Positions 17,353 through 25,355 of a stretch of DNA of 61,396 nucleotides are shown piece by piece; within the stretch, counting starts at the first letter, position 1; every line of letters begins with the position of its first letter. The stretch is from Vampirovibrio chlorellavorus. Its GTDB lineage: Bacteria > Cyanobacteriota > Vampirovibrionia > Vampirovibrionales > Vampirovibrionaceae. The notes beneath the pieces were generated by a model, which made no database searches, was not told the DNA's origin, and was given only the letters and a program-made list of their open reading frames with translations. The position numbers and the translations under genes were made by a program. The stretch lies in NCBI GenBank assembly GCA_003149345.1, contig QFWI01000019.1, positions 1-61,396 of the forward strand, in the 5' to 3' direction.

Positions 17353-17387
17353 ATTGAGCAAACATAGCATTCACAAGGAGTCTTGTC

Positions 17388-18383
17388 ATTTACGACGATT
17401 TTATAGCCGCAGTCGGCCAGGCTAAAACCATTTTTATTACCGCCCACGTGGGCCCCGATGGCGATACTTTGGGCTCCATGTTGGCCATCAAGTTTGCCTT
17501 TACCAAGGCCTGTCCCCACATTCAGCGGATTGATTGCGTGATTTCCGGTAAAATGCCCGACACCTATCGCTTTTTGCCCGGCATTCAGGAGGTGTTGCGC
17601 ATGGAAACGGCTACCACCTTGCTGAGTCAATATGACATGGCCATTTCGGTGGATTGTGGCTCCGCCGATCGGCTGGGTCTGGCTCGCCCCATTTTTGAAG
17701 GGGCCAAGGTTTCGGTGAATATCGATCACCATGTCAGCAACGACCGCTTTGGCACCATTAACATTGTGGAGCCCACCGCTGCGGCCAGCGCGGAAGTGGC
17801 TTTTCATATCTTTAAGGCTATGACGATTCCATTGGACGCCAGCATTGCCACCTGTTTGTACACGGGTATTGTGACCGATACCGGGGGCTTTAAGTACAGC
17901 AACACCACGGTGCGGGTGATGGAAACCGCCGCCAGCCTTATTTCGGCTGGGGCCGACCCGGAATACATTTTTAAGCAATTGTATGAAGAGCAACCCCTGT
18001 GTCAGGTCATGTTGCATGCCGATGCCATGTTGCAGACCCAGTTTAACGCCGATAAAACCATTGGCTGGACGGTGGTCTCTCGGGAACTTTTGGGCCGCCA
18101 CGGGGCTTTGGATGAGCATTTGGACGGCATGGTGGAAACCATTCGTCGGGTGGATACCGTGCTGGTGGCCGTGGTGTTCAAGGAAACCGAGCAGGGTCAA
18201 ACCAAAATCAGCATCCGCAGTGATTCCCACGATATTGATGTGGCCGCTGTGATGGGACTGTTTGGGGGTGGCGGGCATAAAATGGCCGCTGGCTGCACCA
18301 TGGAATTTTCCATTGCCGAGGCCCCGGCCAAACTGCTGCCCATCCTGGAAGAGCGGGTTCGCCAGAAGTTGCTGGTCACTTAA
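17388..18383 (+). CDS. nrnA: DHH-family oligoribonuclease / pAp phosphatase NrnA-like, probable ATT start
   Basis: Degrades short RNA oligomers and 3'-phosphoadenosine 5'-phosphate. Motifs in order: HVGPDGDTLGS (near residue 20), SVDCGSADRLG, NIDHHVSND (the DHH motif), YTGIVTDTGGF, and in the DHHA1 domain GGGGHKMAAGC. The frame between the stop at 17355 and the GTG at 17448 contains no ATG, GTG or TTG. Starting at that GTG would remove the first strand and the first motif's His. AAGGAG at 17375-17380 lies seven bases before an ATT at 17388, which restores a normal N-terminus (YDDFIAAVGQAKTIFIT). I therefore propose ATT as start. A sequencing error is the alternative. 331 residues, normal length. 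Confidence 0.88.
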   Translation: MYDDFIAAVGQAKTIFITAHVGPDGDTLGSMLAIKFAFTKACPHIQRIDCVISGKMPDTYRFLPGIQEVLRMETATTLLSQYDMAISVDCGSADRLGLARPIFEGAKVSVNIDHHVSNDRFGTINIVEPTAAASAEVAFHIFKAMTIPLDASIATCLYTGIVTDTGGFKYSNTTVRVMETAASLISAGADPEYIFKQLYEEQPLCQVMLHADAMLQTQFNADKTIGWTVVSRELLGRHGALDEHLDGMVETIRRVDTVLVAVVFKETEQGQTKISIRSDSHDIDVAAVMGLFGGGGHKMAAGCTMEFSIAEAPAKLLPILEERVRQKLLVT

Positions 18384-18459
18384 AAGCGCTTGAAAATGTG
18401 CTTGGCCGAAATGGCGTTTAGCCAGGTAGCTCTGCCGTGCTTTTTTATGTCCCTGTTAG

Positions 18460-19995
18460 CTATACGGATAAACAATCCTGAACGACTGCCAGCAGGTCGC
18501 CCTCTTCAATCTGACGCACCAGGTGGGCCACATCCCCGGCCAGGGTTCGATCCACGGTTAAAGGCGGAATGGTTTCCCGAATTTTCTGGTAAACCCGCCA
18601 CACCCCAAACCCCGGCTTGAGGTCGCCCCGGTACTCCAGACCCTCGGCGGCGGCTAGCAGTTCCGCAGCCAATACCCACCGGGTATGCTCCAGAATTTTA
18701 GCGGCTTTTCGGGCGGCGGTGGCCCCCATGCTCACATGATCCTCTTTATCGTTGGAGGTGGGAATGGTATCCACTACGGCGGGGTGGGCCAGAATTTTAT
18801 TTTCCGAGACCAGGGAGGCCGCCGTGTAGTGAATGATCATCAATCCAGAATTTAGACCTTCCTGCTGCTTTCCGGCCAAAAAAGCGGGCAATTCGCTAAA
18901 AGTCGGGTTCATCAACTTATCAATGCGCCGCTCGCTGATACTGCCCAATTCACACAAGGCCAGCGCCAGTTGCTCCATAGCCATAGCCACTGGCTCTCCA
19001 TGGAAATTACCCTGGGAGATAATATCGCCATTGGGAAAGACCAGCGGGTTGTCCGTGGCTGAATTAATTTCGGTTTCCAGGGTTTTACGGGCGGAAGCGA
19101 TCAACTCCCTTGCCGCCCCGTGGACTTGCGGAATGCAACGCAACGAGTAGGCGTCCTGCACCTTGGCGCAATCCCGGTGGGATTCCATAATCTCGCTACC
19201 GGCCAGCAGCTGACGAATAATGGCCGCCGATTGGGTATGTCCGGCATGGGCCCGTACCTGGGCCACTCGGGCATCAAAGGGTTTTTGGCTCCCCTTTACC
19301 GCTTCAATGGTCATGGCCCCAGCCACTTCGGCTATGGCCAGCAACGATTCCGCTTGTAATAAAGTGAGTGCCCCGACCGCAGTCATCATCTGGGTGCCGT
19401 TCAGCAGGGCCAGCCCTTCTTTGGCTTTCAGTACCAGCGGCTCTATTTTGGCTCGTCTCAGCGCCTCCGCGCCGGGCAGCCAATCCCCCTGATAATAGGC
19501 CTCACCCTCGCCCATCAGCACCAGGGTCATGTGGGCCAAAGGCGCTAAATCTCCACTGGCGCCCAACGAGCCTTGCGAAGGGATTTTGGGGTAGACCCCC
19601 GCGTTCAGCAAAGCCAACAAGGTTTCCACCACCACCGGACGCACTCCTGAAAACCCTTTGGCCAGCGTATTGGCTCGCAGCAACATCATGGCCCGCACCA
19701 CCGGGAATTCCAGGATAGGGCCCGTTCCAGCGGCATGGCTACGCACCAGATTGGCCTGCAACTGATCCACCTGCTCGGCGGAAATGGACACATGACTGAG
19801 CGCGCCAAACCCGGTGTTGACCCCATACACAATTTTGCCTGACTTCAGGACATCCTCCACCACTTGCCGGGAGGCTTGCAGTTTGGCCAGGCAACCATCG
19901 GCCAGCGCCATCTTGACGTCAACGTTCAAACTGGCCGTCTGTAAGGCTTCCAGGGTGAGGGTTTCGCCATCCAGGTACAACATTGAAATGCTCAT
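18460..19995 (-). CDS. hutH: histidine ammonia-lyase
   Basis: First step of histidine degradation: histidine to urocanate plus ammonia. The Ala-Ser-Gly triad that cyclises to the MIO cofactor lies in GSLGASGDLAPLAH (about residue 145). Other family segments are YGVNTGFG, LVRSHAAGTG, NGTQMMTA and STSNDKEDHVSMG (here TIPTSNDKEDH). 511 residues, full length. GGGAAG lies six bases before the ATG at 19995. It is 20 kb away from hutU and hutI, so the pathway is not one operon. It is convergent with nrnA. Confidence 0.97.
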   Translation of the reverse strand: MSISMLYLDGETLTLEALQTASLNVDVKMALADGCLAKLQASRQVVEDVLKSGKIVYGVNTGFGALSHVSISAEQVDQLQANLVRSHAAGTGPILEFPVVRAMMLLRANTLAKGFSGVRPVVVETLLALLNAGVYPKIPSQGSLGASGDLAPLAHMTLVLMGEGEAYYQGDWLPGAEALRRAKIEPLVLKAKEGLALLNGTQMMTAVGALTLLQAESLLAIAEVAGAMTIEAVKGSQKPFDARVAQVRAHAGHTQSAAIIRQLLAGSEIMESHRDCAKVQDAYSLRCIPQVHGAARELIASARKTLETEINSATDNPLVFPNGDIISQGNFHGEPVAMAMEQLALALCELGSISERRIDKLMNPTFSELPAFLAGKQQEGLNSGLMIIHYTAASLVSENKILAHPAVVDTIPTSNDKEDHVSMGATAARKAAKILEHTRWVLAAELLAAAEGLEYRGDLKPGFGVWRVYQKIRETIPPLTVDRTLAGDVAHLVRQIEEGDLLAVVQDCLSV

Positions 19996-20090
19996 CTTAT
20001 ACTTCCCAATCCGTTTGAGGTCACGATGACCTGATTGTATTATGAGCGCACCGTTTCGTGTGATTTACGCCAGGCTTTTCGCACAAACTC

Positions 20091-20120
20091 CAAGACCAAA
20101 ACCCGGAGGTCTTGGTCTTG
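20091..20120. terminator. inverted repeat, possible terminator
   Basis: CAAGACCAA and TTGGTCTTG form a perfect nine-base stem with a 12-base loop. It lies between the end of the minus-strand repeat protein gene and hutH. No T tract follows, so it may instead be an operator upstream of hutH. Confidence 0.4.
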
Positions 20121-20166
20121 AAGCGTTCTGTTAAATCGAGCCTGACGTTTTATGCTGCGTGTCTGG

Positions 20167-21984
20167 TTATGCAGCGGGTCTGGCTTCTTGGCTCATCATT
20201 CGGGAACCAGCGGCGATTCCAGCGCCCACGGCCATGCTTCCGGCCAGGAAAGGACAGATGGCAGCCCCTGCGGCCATTGCGCCTGCGCCTACTGCGCTGA
20301 TCACCGGGTGATCTTTGACGAAGCCGCTAAACTGCTGAATGGCTTGATTAGCGCTGAGTTGCAGACTTTGCTGGATTTGCGCGGTGGTTCGACCATTTTG
20401 CTGAGCTTGTTGAACGGACTGCGCCTGAACTTGCTCAGCGGTGACACCGGGGGTGCCCATAAAGATCTTGTCCAGAACTTTCTCGTTGGCCATTCGCAAG
20501 GCATCCCCGTTCAGTTGGCCATCAATGGCCAAGTCGTTTTGTAGCAGGGATAATGTTTCAGCGTCGATGTTGGTATCCTGGTTACCAAAGGAACGACCGT
20601 CAAGCGAATTCTCATTCCCCAGGGTAATGGCCAAAATATCGCCATCGATACTGCCGTCGCCACTAAACAAGGTGGAGTGGCCTGCCAGACGGTAAACCGC
20701 TTGCTCATACCGGCTCAGCCCGGATTGTTGCTCCAGCGTGCCAATATCACTGGTGATATTGAGTTGCTGGTTCACTTCTTGCAACACGGCTTCCCGATTG
20801 GGGTTATTGACCATTTGGGCCGTTCGGGCATCAATGGCCTGATGATAAGCCTGCAGTTTTTCGGGCGAAAGACCCCCACGGGCCGCCATTTGATCGGCGA
20901 AGTCGTGATCCAGGTTGGAACCGGTAATCATCCCGTAGCGAGCTTTTTCATCGGCGGCATACTGCTCAATCAAGGCCACTTCATCCGGTGTAAAGTTGTT
21001 GGGGTTGTTTAAGACATTGCCATAAATCCGGGCCGAACCAGAAACCCCGTTTGGGCTGGTGCCAGCGGAAATGTGAGCGCGGCCACCCAGGTGCATGATG
21101 GCGGCATCACGACCGGAAACGCCATTGAAGGCTTCTTTGCCACCCCGGACGTTGGCGTACTCGCTCCCGCCATTCGGGTCAGCCTTTAAGTCGCTGTAAT
21201 TCAGGGCGCGACGTTGCTCAATAGTCATACTATCTGCGGAACCCAAACCGTTAGTGACGCCCGGTAAACCAGTACCTGGCAAGCCAGTAGAACCACCCGG
21301 TACACCAGTACCTGGCAAGCCAGTAGAACCACCCGGTACACCAGTACCCGGTAAGCCATTACCCGGCACGCCATTAGCACCACCTGGTACACCAGTAGCT
21401 CCACCCGGCAGGGGGGCCCCAGGAATATCGGCAGCGCCGCCCGGACACCCAGGCTTTTTGCCTATGGGGGGATTTACAACACCACCCGGAGCCCCAGGAG
21501 CGCCCTGAACAGGAGGAGGCGTTGCGCCACCATAGCCCGGCCCCGGCGTGACCGGAGTAGCCGGAGGCGTTGTGCCACCATAGCCCGGACCCGGCGTGAC
21601 CGGAGTAGCCGGAGGCGTTGCGCCACCATAAACCGTACCCGGCGTGCTTGGGGCCAGGGAATTTAAAACACTACCAGCGGTTGAGTTTGAAATATCAACA
21701 GCAGGAAGTCTTGTTGTATCGCCAGGCTGGTTGGCATTGTTGCCGCGTAAAGTATCTAGAAATTGTGAGAGAAGTTGTCTATTACCAGTGGCTGGCATAA
21801 ATGGCATCATTAATTGTATAAGAGGTATCACCAGGGCAGCTATGTCGAATTGACCACCAGCAGCAGCACTACCCACAGTAGAAGAGATATCTACCTGAGG
21901 AGCAAGTGATAAAGGCACACTGTTGGCTGTCAAGGGTAGGCGGCCAGCCAAAGGTCTGGCTTGAAGGCTAAGGGGTTGCATCAT
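20167..21984 (-). CDS. large hypothetical protein with collagen-like Gly/Pro repeats
   Basis: 605 residues, not recognised. Residues 1-110 are mostly hydrophobic and Ser/Pro-rich without a standard signal peptide. Residues 110-250 are low-complexity: two near-identical 16-residue units (GYGG-A/T-TPPATPVTPGP) and several 12-residue GVPGGSTGLPGT units. Residues 255-530 look globular and acidic (for example ISAGTSPNGVSGSARIYGN and DGDILAITLGNENSLDGR). The C-terminal 75 residues are Gln-rich, then strongly hydrophobic and small (VISAVGAGAMAAGAAICPFL), like a membrane-inserting hairpin. The plan suggests a surface or host-interaction protein; this is inference. The ribosome-binding site is weak (GAGAG). 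Confidence 0.75.
   Translation of the reverse strand: MMQPLSLQARPLAGRLPLTANSVPLSLAPQVDISSTVGSAAAGGQFDIAALVIPLIQLMMPFMPATGNRQLLSQFLDTLRGNNANQPGDTTRLPAVDISNSTAGSVLNSLAPSTPGTVYGGATPPATPVTPGPGYGGTTPPATPVTPGPGYGGATPPPVQGAPGAPGGVVNPPIGKKPGCPGGAADIPGAPLPGGATGVPGGANGVPGNGLPGTGVPGGSTGLPGTGVPGGSTGLPGTGLPGVTNGLGSADSMTIEQRRALNYSDLKADPNGGSEYANVRGGKEAFNGVSGRDAAIMHLGGRAHISAGTSPNGVSGSARIYGNVLNNPNNFTPDEVALIEQYAADEKARYGMITGSNLDHDFADQMAARGGLSPEKLQAYHQAIDARTAQMVNNPNREAVLQEVNQQLNITSDIGTLEQQSGLSRYEQAVYRLAGHSTLFSGDGSIDGDILAITLGNENSLDGRSFGNQDTNIDAETLSLLQNDLAIDGQLNGDALRMANEKVLDKIFMGTPGVTAEQVQAQSVQQAQQNGRTTAQIQQSLQLSANQAIQQFSGFVKDHPVISAVGAGAMAAGAAICPFLAGSMAVGAGIAAGSRMMSQEARPAA
21271..21378. repeat. 36-base tandem repeat inside the Gly/Pro protein gene
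   Basis: Two identical 36-base units (21271-21306 and 21307-21342) and a degenerate third. They encode 12-residue Gly/Pro blocks in frame, so unit-number changes would preserve the reading frame. Confidence 0.85.
21521..21646. repeat. 48-base tandem repeat inside the Gly/Pro protein gene
   Basis: Units at 21521-21568 and 21569-21616 differ at only two positions; a partial third runs to 21646. Each encodes 16 residues ending in TPVTPGP. Confidence 0.85.
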
Positions 21985-22214
21985 AATTGATTGCGCTCTC
22001 TATTTATAATTTGTGCAAGAAGGAAAACTGGAAATACAAGAAGAAGACCACTAAATATACTCTCAATCTAATAAAAACAATCAAAAGGGCGCAATTGTGT
22101 CCATCTGCCAAAAGATTAAGTTTTTTTAACATCCTAACACCCCAGAAATGACCCAAAAACAAGGCCAGGCTCTATATCTGAGGGAGTGTTAATTTATATA
22201 TGCGTGATTCAGAC

Positions 22215-22535
22215 TTAGCGAGCCCAAAACAGGGTCAACATTTTCCACACAGCTTTCAGTCCATTAAACAAATAATGAATGGAGAAGCACAAACCCACAT
22301 GCCCAAAGCCCTCCCCCAAAATTTGGGCAGGCACAATGCCCACCGTAATCATCCATTGGCTGATGCCGGTCTGATCCATCAAATAATGCCCCAACAAGGG
22401 AAACAGGGGCACATACAAGAAACTTTTTAAGGCGATTTTACTATACCGGGCACTCAAAGCCATCCGTCGAGCGGTATTGAACGATTCTGACTCGGCGGTC
22501 GGAACGGATAAAGAAAGCGATTTCACGTTAGCCAA
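22215..22535 (-). CDS. small membrane protein downstream of the Fur-family gene
   Basis: 106 residues. After a polar, Ser-rich 35-residue leader there are about two or three hydrophobic segments (FLYVPLFPLLGHYL, WMITVGIVPAQIL, VGLCFSIHYLF). The start is probably TTG at 22535, with AAGGT seven bases upstream; an in-frame GTG three codons later is an alternative. It lies 40 bases downstream of the fur-like gene on the same strand and may be cotranscribed. It is not recognised; a role in metal or envelope stress is only suggested by position. Confidence 0.6.
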   Translation of the reverse strand: MANVKSLSLSVPTAESESFNTARRMALSARYSKIALKSFLYVPLFPLLGHYLMDQTGISQWMITVGIVPAQILGEGFGHVGLCFSIHYLFNGLKAVWKMLTLFWAR

Positions 22536-22575
22536 GTTTTATACCTTCTATTGATATCGGCAGGGGCAAAAAATT

Positions 22576-22977
22576 TTAAGGGCTTTGCATGCAATTGGCG
22601 CAGAGTCCAAACACTTCAAAATTGTGGTAGTCCACCCGAAACTTGCCCTCCAGTTGACTCAGGACAGGCTGAAAAGGGCAACTGTCCAGCATTTGCACCT
22701 TCTCGCATCGGGTGCAAATCAGGTGATGATGGTGCATGTGCTGATTGTTCAACTCATATCGCACTTGGCCATCATTAAAATTAAGCGGTTTAATGCGAGC
22801 TTCCGAGACCAACTGGTTTAAGGCCCGGTACACGCTGGTCAAACTCACTTTTTTGGAGCCGGGAGCGCGATTGATCCAGTCCATGACATCGGGTGCCGTG
22901 GCATGGTTGAGCTGCTGAAGCGCTTCCAGCACCGCTTGGGTTGACTTGGCAGGACGATTGGAGGTGACTACGCTCAT
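22576..22977 (-). CDS. Fur-family metal-dependent repressor
   Basis: 133 residues. An N-terminal winged helix with the recognition region VSLTSVYRALNQLVSEA is followed by the dimer domain with the metal-site run HMHHHHLICTRC (about residues 80-91) and a second cysteine pair CANC near the C-terminus, giving a structural Cys4 zinc site. The family includes Fur, Zur and PerR; the four-His run fits Fur or Zur, and the sequence does not decide. A near-palindromic Fur-like site lies directly upstream, suggesting autoregulation. It is divergent from a three-gene operon that has a perfect site on its promoter. Confidence 0.92.
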   Translation of the reverse strand: MSVVTSNRPAKSTQAVLEALQQLNHATAPDVMDWINRAPGSKKVSLTSVYRALNQLVSEARIKPLNFNDGQVRYELNNQHMHHHHLICTRCEKVQMLDSCPFQPVLSQLEGKFRVDYHNFEVFGLCANCMQSP

Positions 22978-22981
22978 GAAA

Positions 22982-22996
22982 TGAAAACCATTTTTA
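22982..22996 (-). promoter_or_regulatory. degenerate Fur-like box upstream of the repressor
   Basis: TGAAAACCATTTTTA departs at a few positions from the perfect palindrome at 23080. It lies five bases before the repressor start codon, in reach of its ribosome-binding site or promoter. Confidence 0.45.
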
Positions 22997-23051
22997 TTAG
23001 TGGCCGAATGGTAGCATAAACATTTTAAACACGCTCGTGGATTTTATTCGT

Positions 23052-23094
23052 TTGACAAACCGCTGTCTCTACTTAAAAATGAAAATCATTTTCA
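23052..23094 (+). promoter_or_regulatory. promoter overlapped by a perfect Fur-like 7-1-7 palindrome
   Basis: TTGACA at 23052-23057 is a consensus -35. About 16-17 bases later TAAAAA/TAAAAT serves as a -10. The palindrome TGAAAATCATTTTCA (23080-23094) abuts or overlaps the -10, so a bound Fur-type dimer would block polymerase. The three genes that begin at 23165 lie downstream. Confidence 0.65.
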
Positions 23095-23164
23095 TTTTGC
23101 CCACCCTTTGAAACTCTGATTTCAAAAACTGATTTGTCAGAAAACCGGCGACACCTTTTAATAT

Positions 23165-24022
23165 ATGGTCATTCTCATTCCACCAGCACAAAGTATCCAG
23201 ACTCCCCTGACCACAGGGCGGTTCAATGCCGTTGGGCAAAACCGGTTTCCCCCTCCTTTATTAATAGAAGCCTTGCCACTGCCTGCAACGGTTATTTCCA
23301 CATCGCCCCCAATGCCACAATCCTTGTCCAATCGACCAAAACCTACCCCCAAAGTCTCCAAGCAGCAACTATGGCATTTCGGCAAGGCCGCTGCCTTAAT
23401 AACCGGCGCACTGCTGCTTAAAAAGTTGCCTTCGCGTGCCTCCGCCAGGTTTCGTTTGTTTTCCACCGACTGGAAAGAGTGGGCCAAGGTGATATTAGCG
23501 ATTGGTGGTTTGGGAGAAGGCCAAAAGGCCATTCATTGGCAGCCGCCCGTCTGGCTGAGCGCCATGTTGAACGTGGCGATTGTCACCCCGTTGGTGACTA
23601 AATTCCATCTTGGGAGCGTTTTGCAGGGACTCATCCTGTCGCCTCTGGTTGGTGGATTGGCCGGTCTTAATCATTATCTGGGTGAAAAAGCCGAGCAACC
23701 CGCTCAAAAATACTTGCACCTCCCTCCTGCAGCCACCCAAATCGCCTTGTCGGCACTGACCACATTAACGGGTCTGGCCATCTTGCCCGCTGTAGGCAAA
23801 GCCATTCCTCCTCCTGCCAAAAACTGGCCGGGGCAAAACACAGCGCAAGCCGCCAACAGTGTGGAAACGGCTGCCCGAGCCGCAGTTGGAACCATTTGCA
23901 GTAATGGATGTTGCGCCAGCCTGATTTGTGCCAATGAAATGGGCCAGATCGGTTCCGCGGTGCTGGGCTCTTATCAGGCTCGCCAGCATGAAAGCCAGCA
24001 CGAAAGAAAGGCGCAGTCATGA
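23165..24022 (+). CDS. membrane-associated hypothetical, first gene of the Fur-box operon
   Basis: 285 residues, not recognised. A Pro-rich leader of about 65 residues lacks a signal peptide. Several hydrophobic segments follow (ALITGALLLK, VILAIGGLGEG, WLSAMLNVAIVTPLV, LQGLILSPLVGGLAGL, IALSALTTLTGLAILPAVG), so it is probably a multi-pass membrane protein. A Cys-rich stretch, CSNGCCASLICANE (about 240-253), and a His-containing tail could bind metal. The start at 23165 lacks a clear ribosome-binding site and a later one is possible. The stop overlaps the next start in ATGA. Confidence 0.65.
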   Translation: MVILIPPAQSIQTPLTTGRFNAVGQNRFPPPLLIEALPLPATVISTSPPMPQSLSNRPKPTPKVSKQQLWHFGKAAALITGALLLKKLPSRASARFRLFSTDWKEWAKVILAIGGLGEGQKAIHWQPPVWLSAMLNVAIVTPLVTKFHLGSVLQGLILSPLVGGLAGLNHYLGEKAEQPAQKYLHLPPAATQIALSALTTLTGLAILPAVGKAIPPPAKNWPGQNTAQAANSVETAARAAVGTICSNGCCASLICANEMGQIGSAVLGSYQARQHESQHERKAQS

Positions 24023-24336
24023 TCCTCCCAAGCCAGCTCAGCCGTGCTGCTTCCGTCCCGGTGTCAGGCAGAAATCAACACTCCGTGTTGTTCGGGCATG
24101 CGCCCAAACCCCAACCCAACGATACCCGGGAGTGGCTACAGACTTTTGTGCAGGATTTATTCATGCCCCACAAAGTCATTCCCAACGCGCCTGGCCCCAC
24201 AGCCCCTGCTGACCCGCTTGCAGACAAAAATGGACTGCAAAAAGTGTTCTTGTGGTTCCAAGCCCTGTTTGAAGGCTTGTTTAAGGATTTAGAGCTCATC
24301 TGGCAGCGCTGCCGCCCCGGATCAAAATCCCCATAG
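24019..24336 (+). CDS. small hypothetical with N-terminal F-G motif
   Basis: 105 residues, not recognised. A Ser/Pro-rich leader contains SVLFGH (Phe at residue 25), then an amphipathic C-terminal half (LQKVFLWFQALFEGLFKDLELIW) likely to lie on a membrane or bind a partner. It overlaps the upstream membrane gene by four bases (ATGA) and precedes the His-rich gene by 64 bases. The same short motif is found in four other proteins of this window. Confidence 0.65.
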   Translation: MILPSQLSRAASVPVSGRNQHSVLFGHAPKPQPNDTREWLQTFVQDLFMPHKVIPNAPGPTAPADPLADKNGLQKVFLWFQALFEGLFKDLELIWQRCRPGSKSP

Positions 24337-24400
24337 ACTGGATGCACACCCCTGAGTTTGAAAATTTCACGCTTCAAAACAACGCACTGAAAGGCTTTTT

Positions 24401-24835
24401 ATGATCTCCTCGATTGCTTCTCGCCCGCTTTACACCCCCAATCCGCTTCGGACAGGAGTTTCATCCAGGTCCTTACCCCAGAGCAGTTTGCGGTTTGGAC
24501 ATAGTCACGAGCATGTCCATGCTGATGGCAGCACCTGCAAGGATAAACACTGCACTGAGGGTAAAAAGGGAGAACGCCAGTTCTTTTTACAGCCCTTTTT
24601 TGACTGGGTGAAAGCGACTTGGCAGAAATTCAAAGACTTTGTCTCGCGTCTGTCTGGAAAATCCAAACCGCAAGCCAGCAACACGACAAGCGCCAGCGCT
24701 CCTGCTGCTCCCACTCCCGCTTCAGCCGATAAGCCGGCACCAGCCTCGCATAATCATCACCACGACGGTGCGGGTCATCATAAACATTCTGCTGATGGCC
24801 AATGCTGCGGCAAAAAACACAGCCACAGCCATTAA
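24401..24835 (+). CDS. His/Cys-rich putative metal-binding protein
   Basis: 144 residues with 15 His and 4 Cys. A Ser/Pro-rich leader carries SLRFGH (Phe at 32), directly followed by a His cluster (HSHEHVHADG). Residues 60-85 are amphipathic (FFDWVKATWQKFKDFV). A Pro/Ala/Ser linker leads to a 28-residue tail with ten His and a Cys pair (HNHHHDGAGHHKH, CCGKKHSHSH). Such tails bind zinc, nickel, cobalt or copper. No fold family is recognised. Being last in an operon with a Fur-like operator, it may sequester or deliver a metal. An AAGG lies nine bases before the ATG. Confidence 0.75.
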   Translation: MISSIASRPLYTPNPLRTGVSSRSLPQSSLRFGHSHEHVHADGSTCKDKHCTEGKKGERQFFLQPFFDWVKATWQKFKDFVSRLSGKSKPQASNTTSASAPAAPTPASADKPAPASHNHHHDGAGHHKHSADGQCCGKKHSHSH

Positions 24836-24853
24836 ATGAAGGGCATATAAAAA

Positions 24854-24927
24854 CACCCCAGACAGGATTCGAACCTGTGACCTACCGCTTAGAAGGCGGT
24901 TGCTCTATCCAACTGAGCTACTGAGGC
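24854..24927 (-). tRNA. tRNA-Arg (anticodon UCU)
   Basis: On the minus strand the seven-base acceptor GCCTCAG pairs with CTGGGGT (two G-U pairs). The D arm is TAGCTCAGTTGGATAGAGC, the anticodon stem ACCGC/GCGGT holds the loop CTTCTAA with anticodon TCT, and the T arm is ACAGGTTCGAATCCTGT. The discriminator is G and CCA is not encoded. Length 74. Confidence 0.96.
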
Positions 24928-25049
24928 GTGTCAATAAATGATAGCTCTATGGTAGCAAAAACCGACACGCCTGATAATAGCCTCGACCACAAATAAAAGA
25001 CACAGCCCTAAATAGCCTCCCCAGGAACGCTTGGCTTTGCCTGTAAAGA

Positions 25050-25247
25050 TTAAAAGCCCAAAGCGGCTGTGAACAAGGCCGTCACTGAAGTAAAAATAGT
25101 GGTCATCAAGTTATTTAAACTGGGCGGCGCCACCAACAAACTGGCCAAAACAACAGCTACGGCAATTACCATAGCGCCAGCATACTCCACTATACCTTGC
25201 CCTCGAAAAGCCTTCTTCTGCTTGCCACACACTATCGCAACCCTCAT
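25050..25247 (-). CDS. Flp-type pilin-like small protein
   Basis: 65 residues. The segment FRGQGIVEYAGAMVIAVAVVLA fits a type IVb/Flp prepilin: Gly before the cleavage point, then Gln-Gly-Ile-Val-Glu with Glu at +5 and Tyr at +6, then a hydrophobic helix. The mature form would be about 48 residues. The ATG at 25247 (or GTG at 25250) has only a closely spaced AAGG. No tad/cpa assembly gene is nearby, so it is an orphan here; it could be assembled by a machine encoded elsewhere. Confidence 0.65.
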   Translation of the reverse strand: MRVAIVCGKQKKAFRGQGIVEYAGAMVIAVAVVLASLLVAPPSLNNLMTTIFTSVTALFTAALGF

Positions 25248-25355
25248 CACCTTCGGGCGGTCTGGCGTCGTGCAAGGACGAACTGAGCGGACAACCCAAG
25301 GCGTTTATACCATTAAAGGTTATATGCCTTCGATAGTGTTTATTGAAACCAATGT

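Noticed and set aside
17268..18278. 337-codon upstream extension of mazG
   Set aside because: The stretch is antisense to nrnA and reads as low-quality sequence; the MazG N-terminus at 17267 matches the family.
21254..21646. Short regularly spaced repeats resembling a CRISPR array
   Set aside because: Units are adjacent without spacers, are multiples of three and encode in-frame Gly/Pro blocks.
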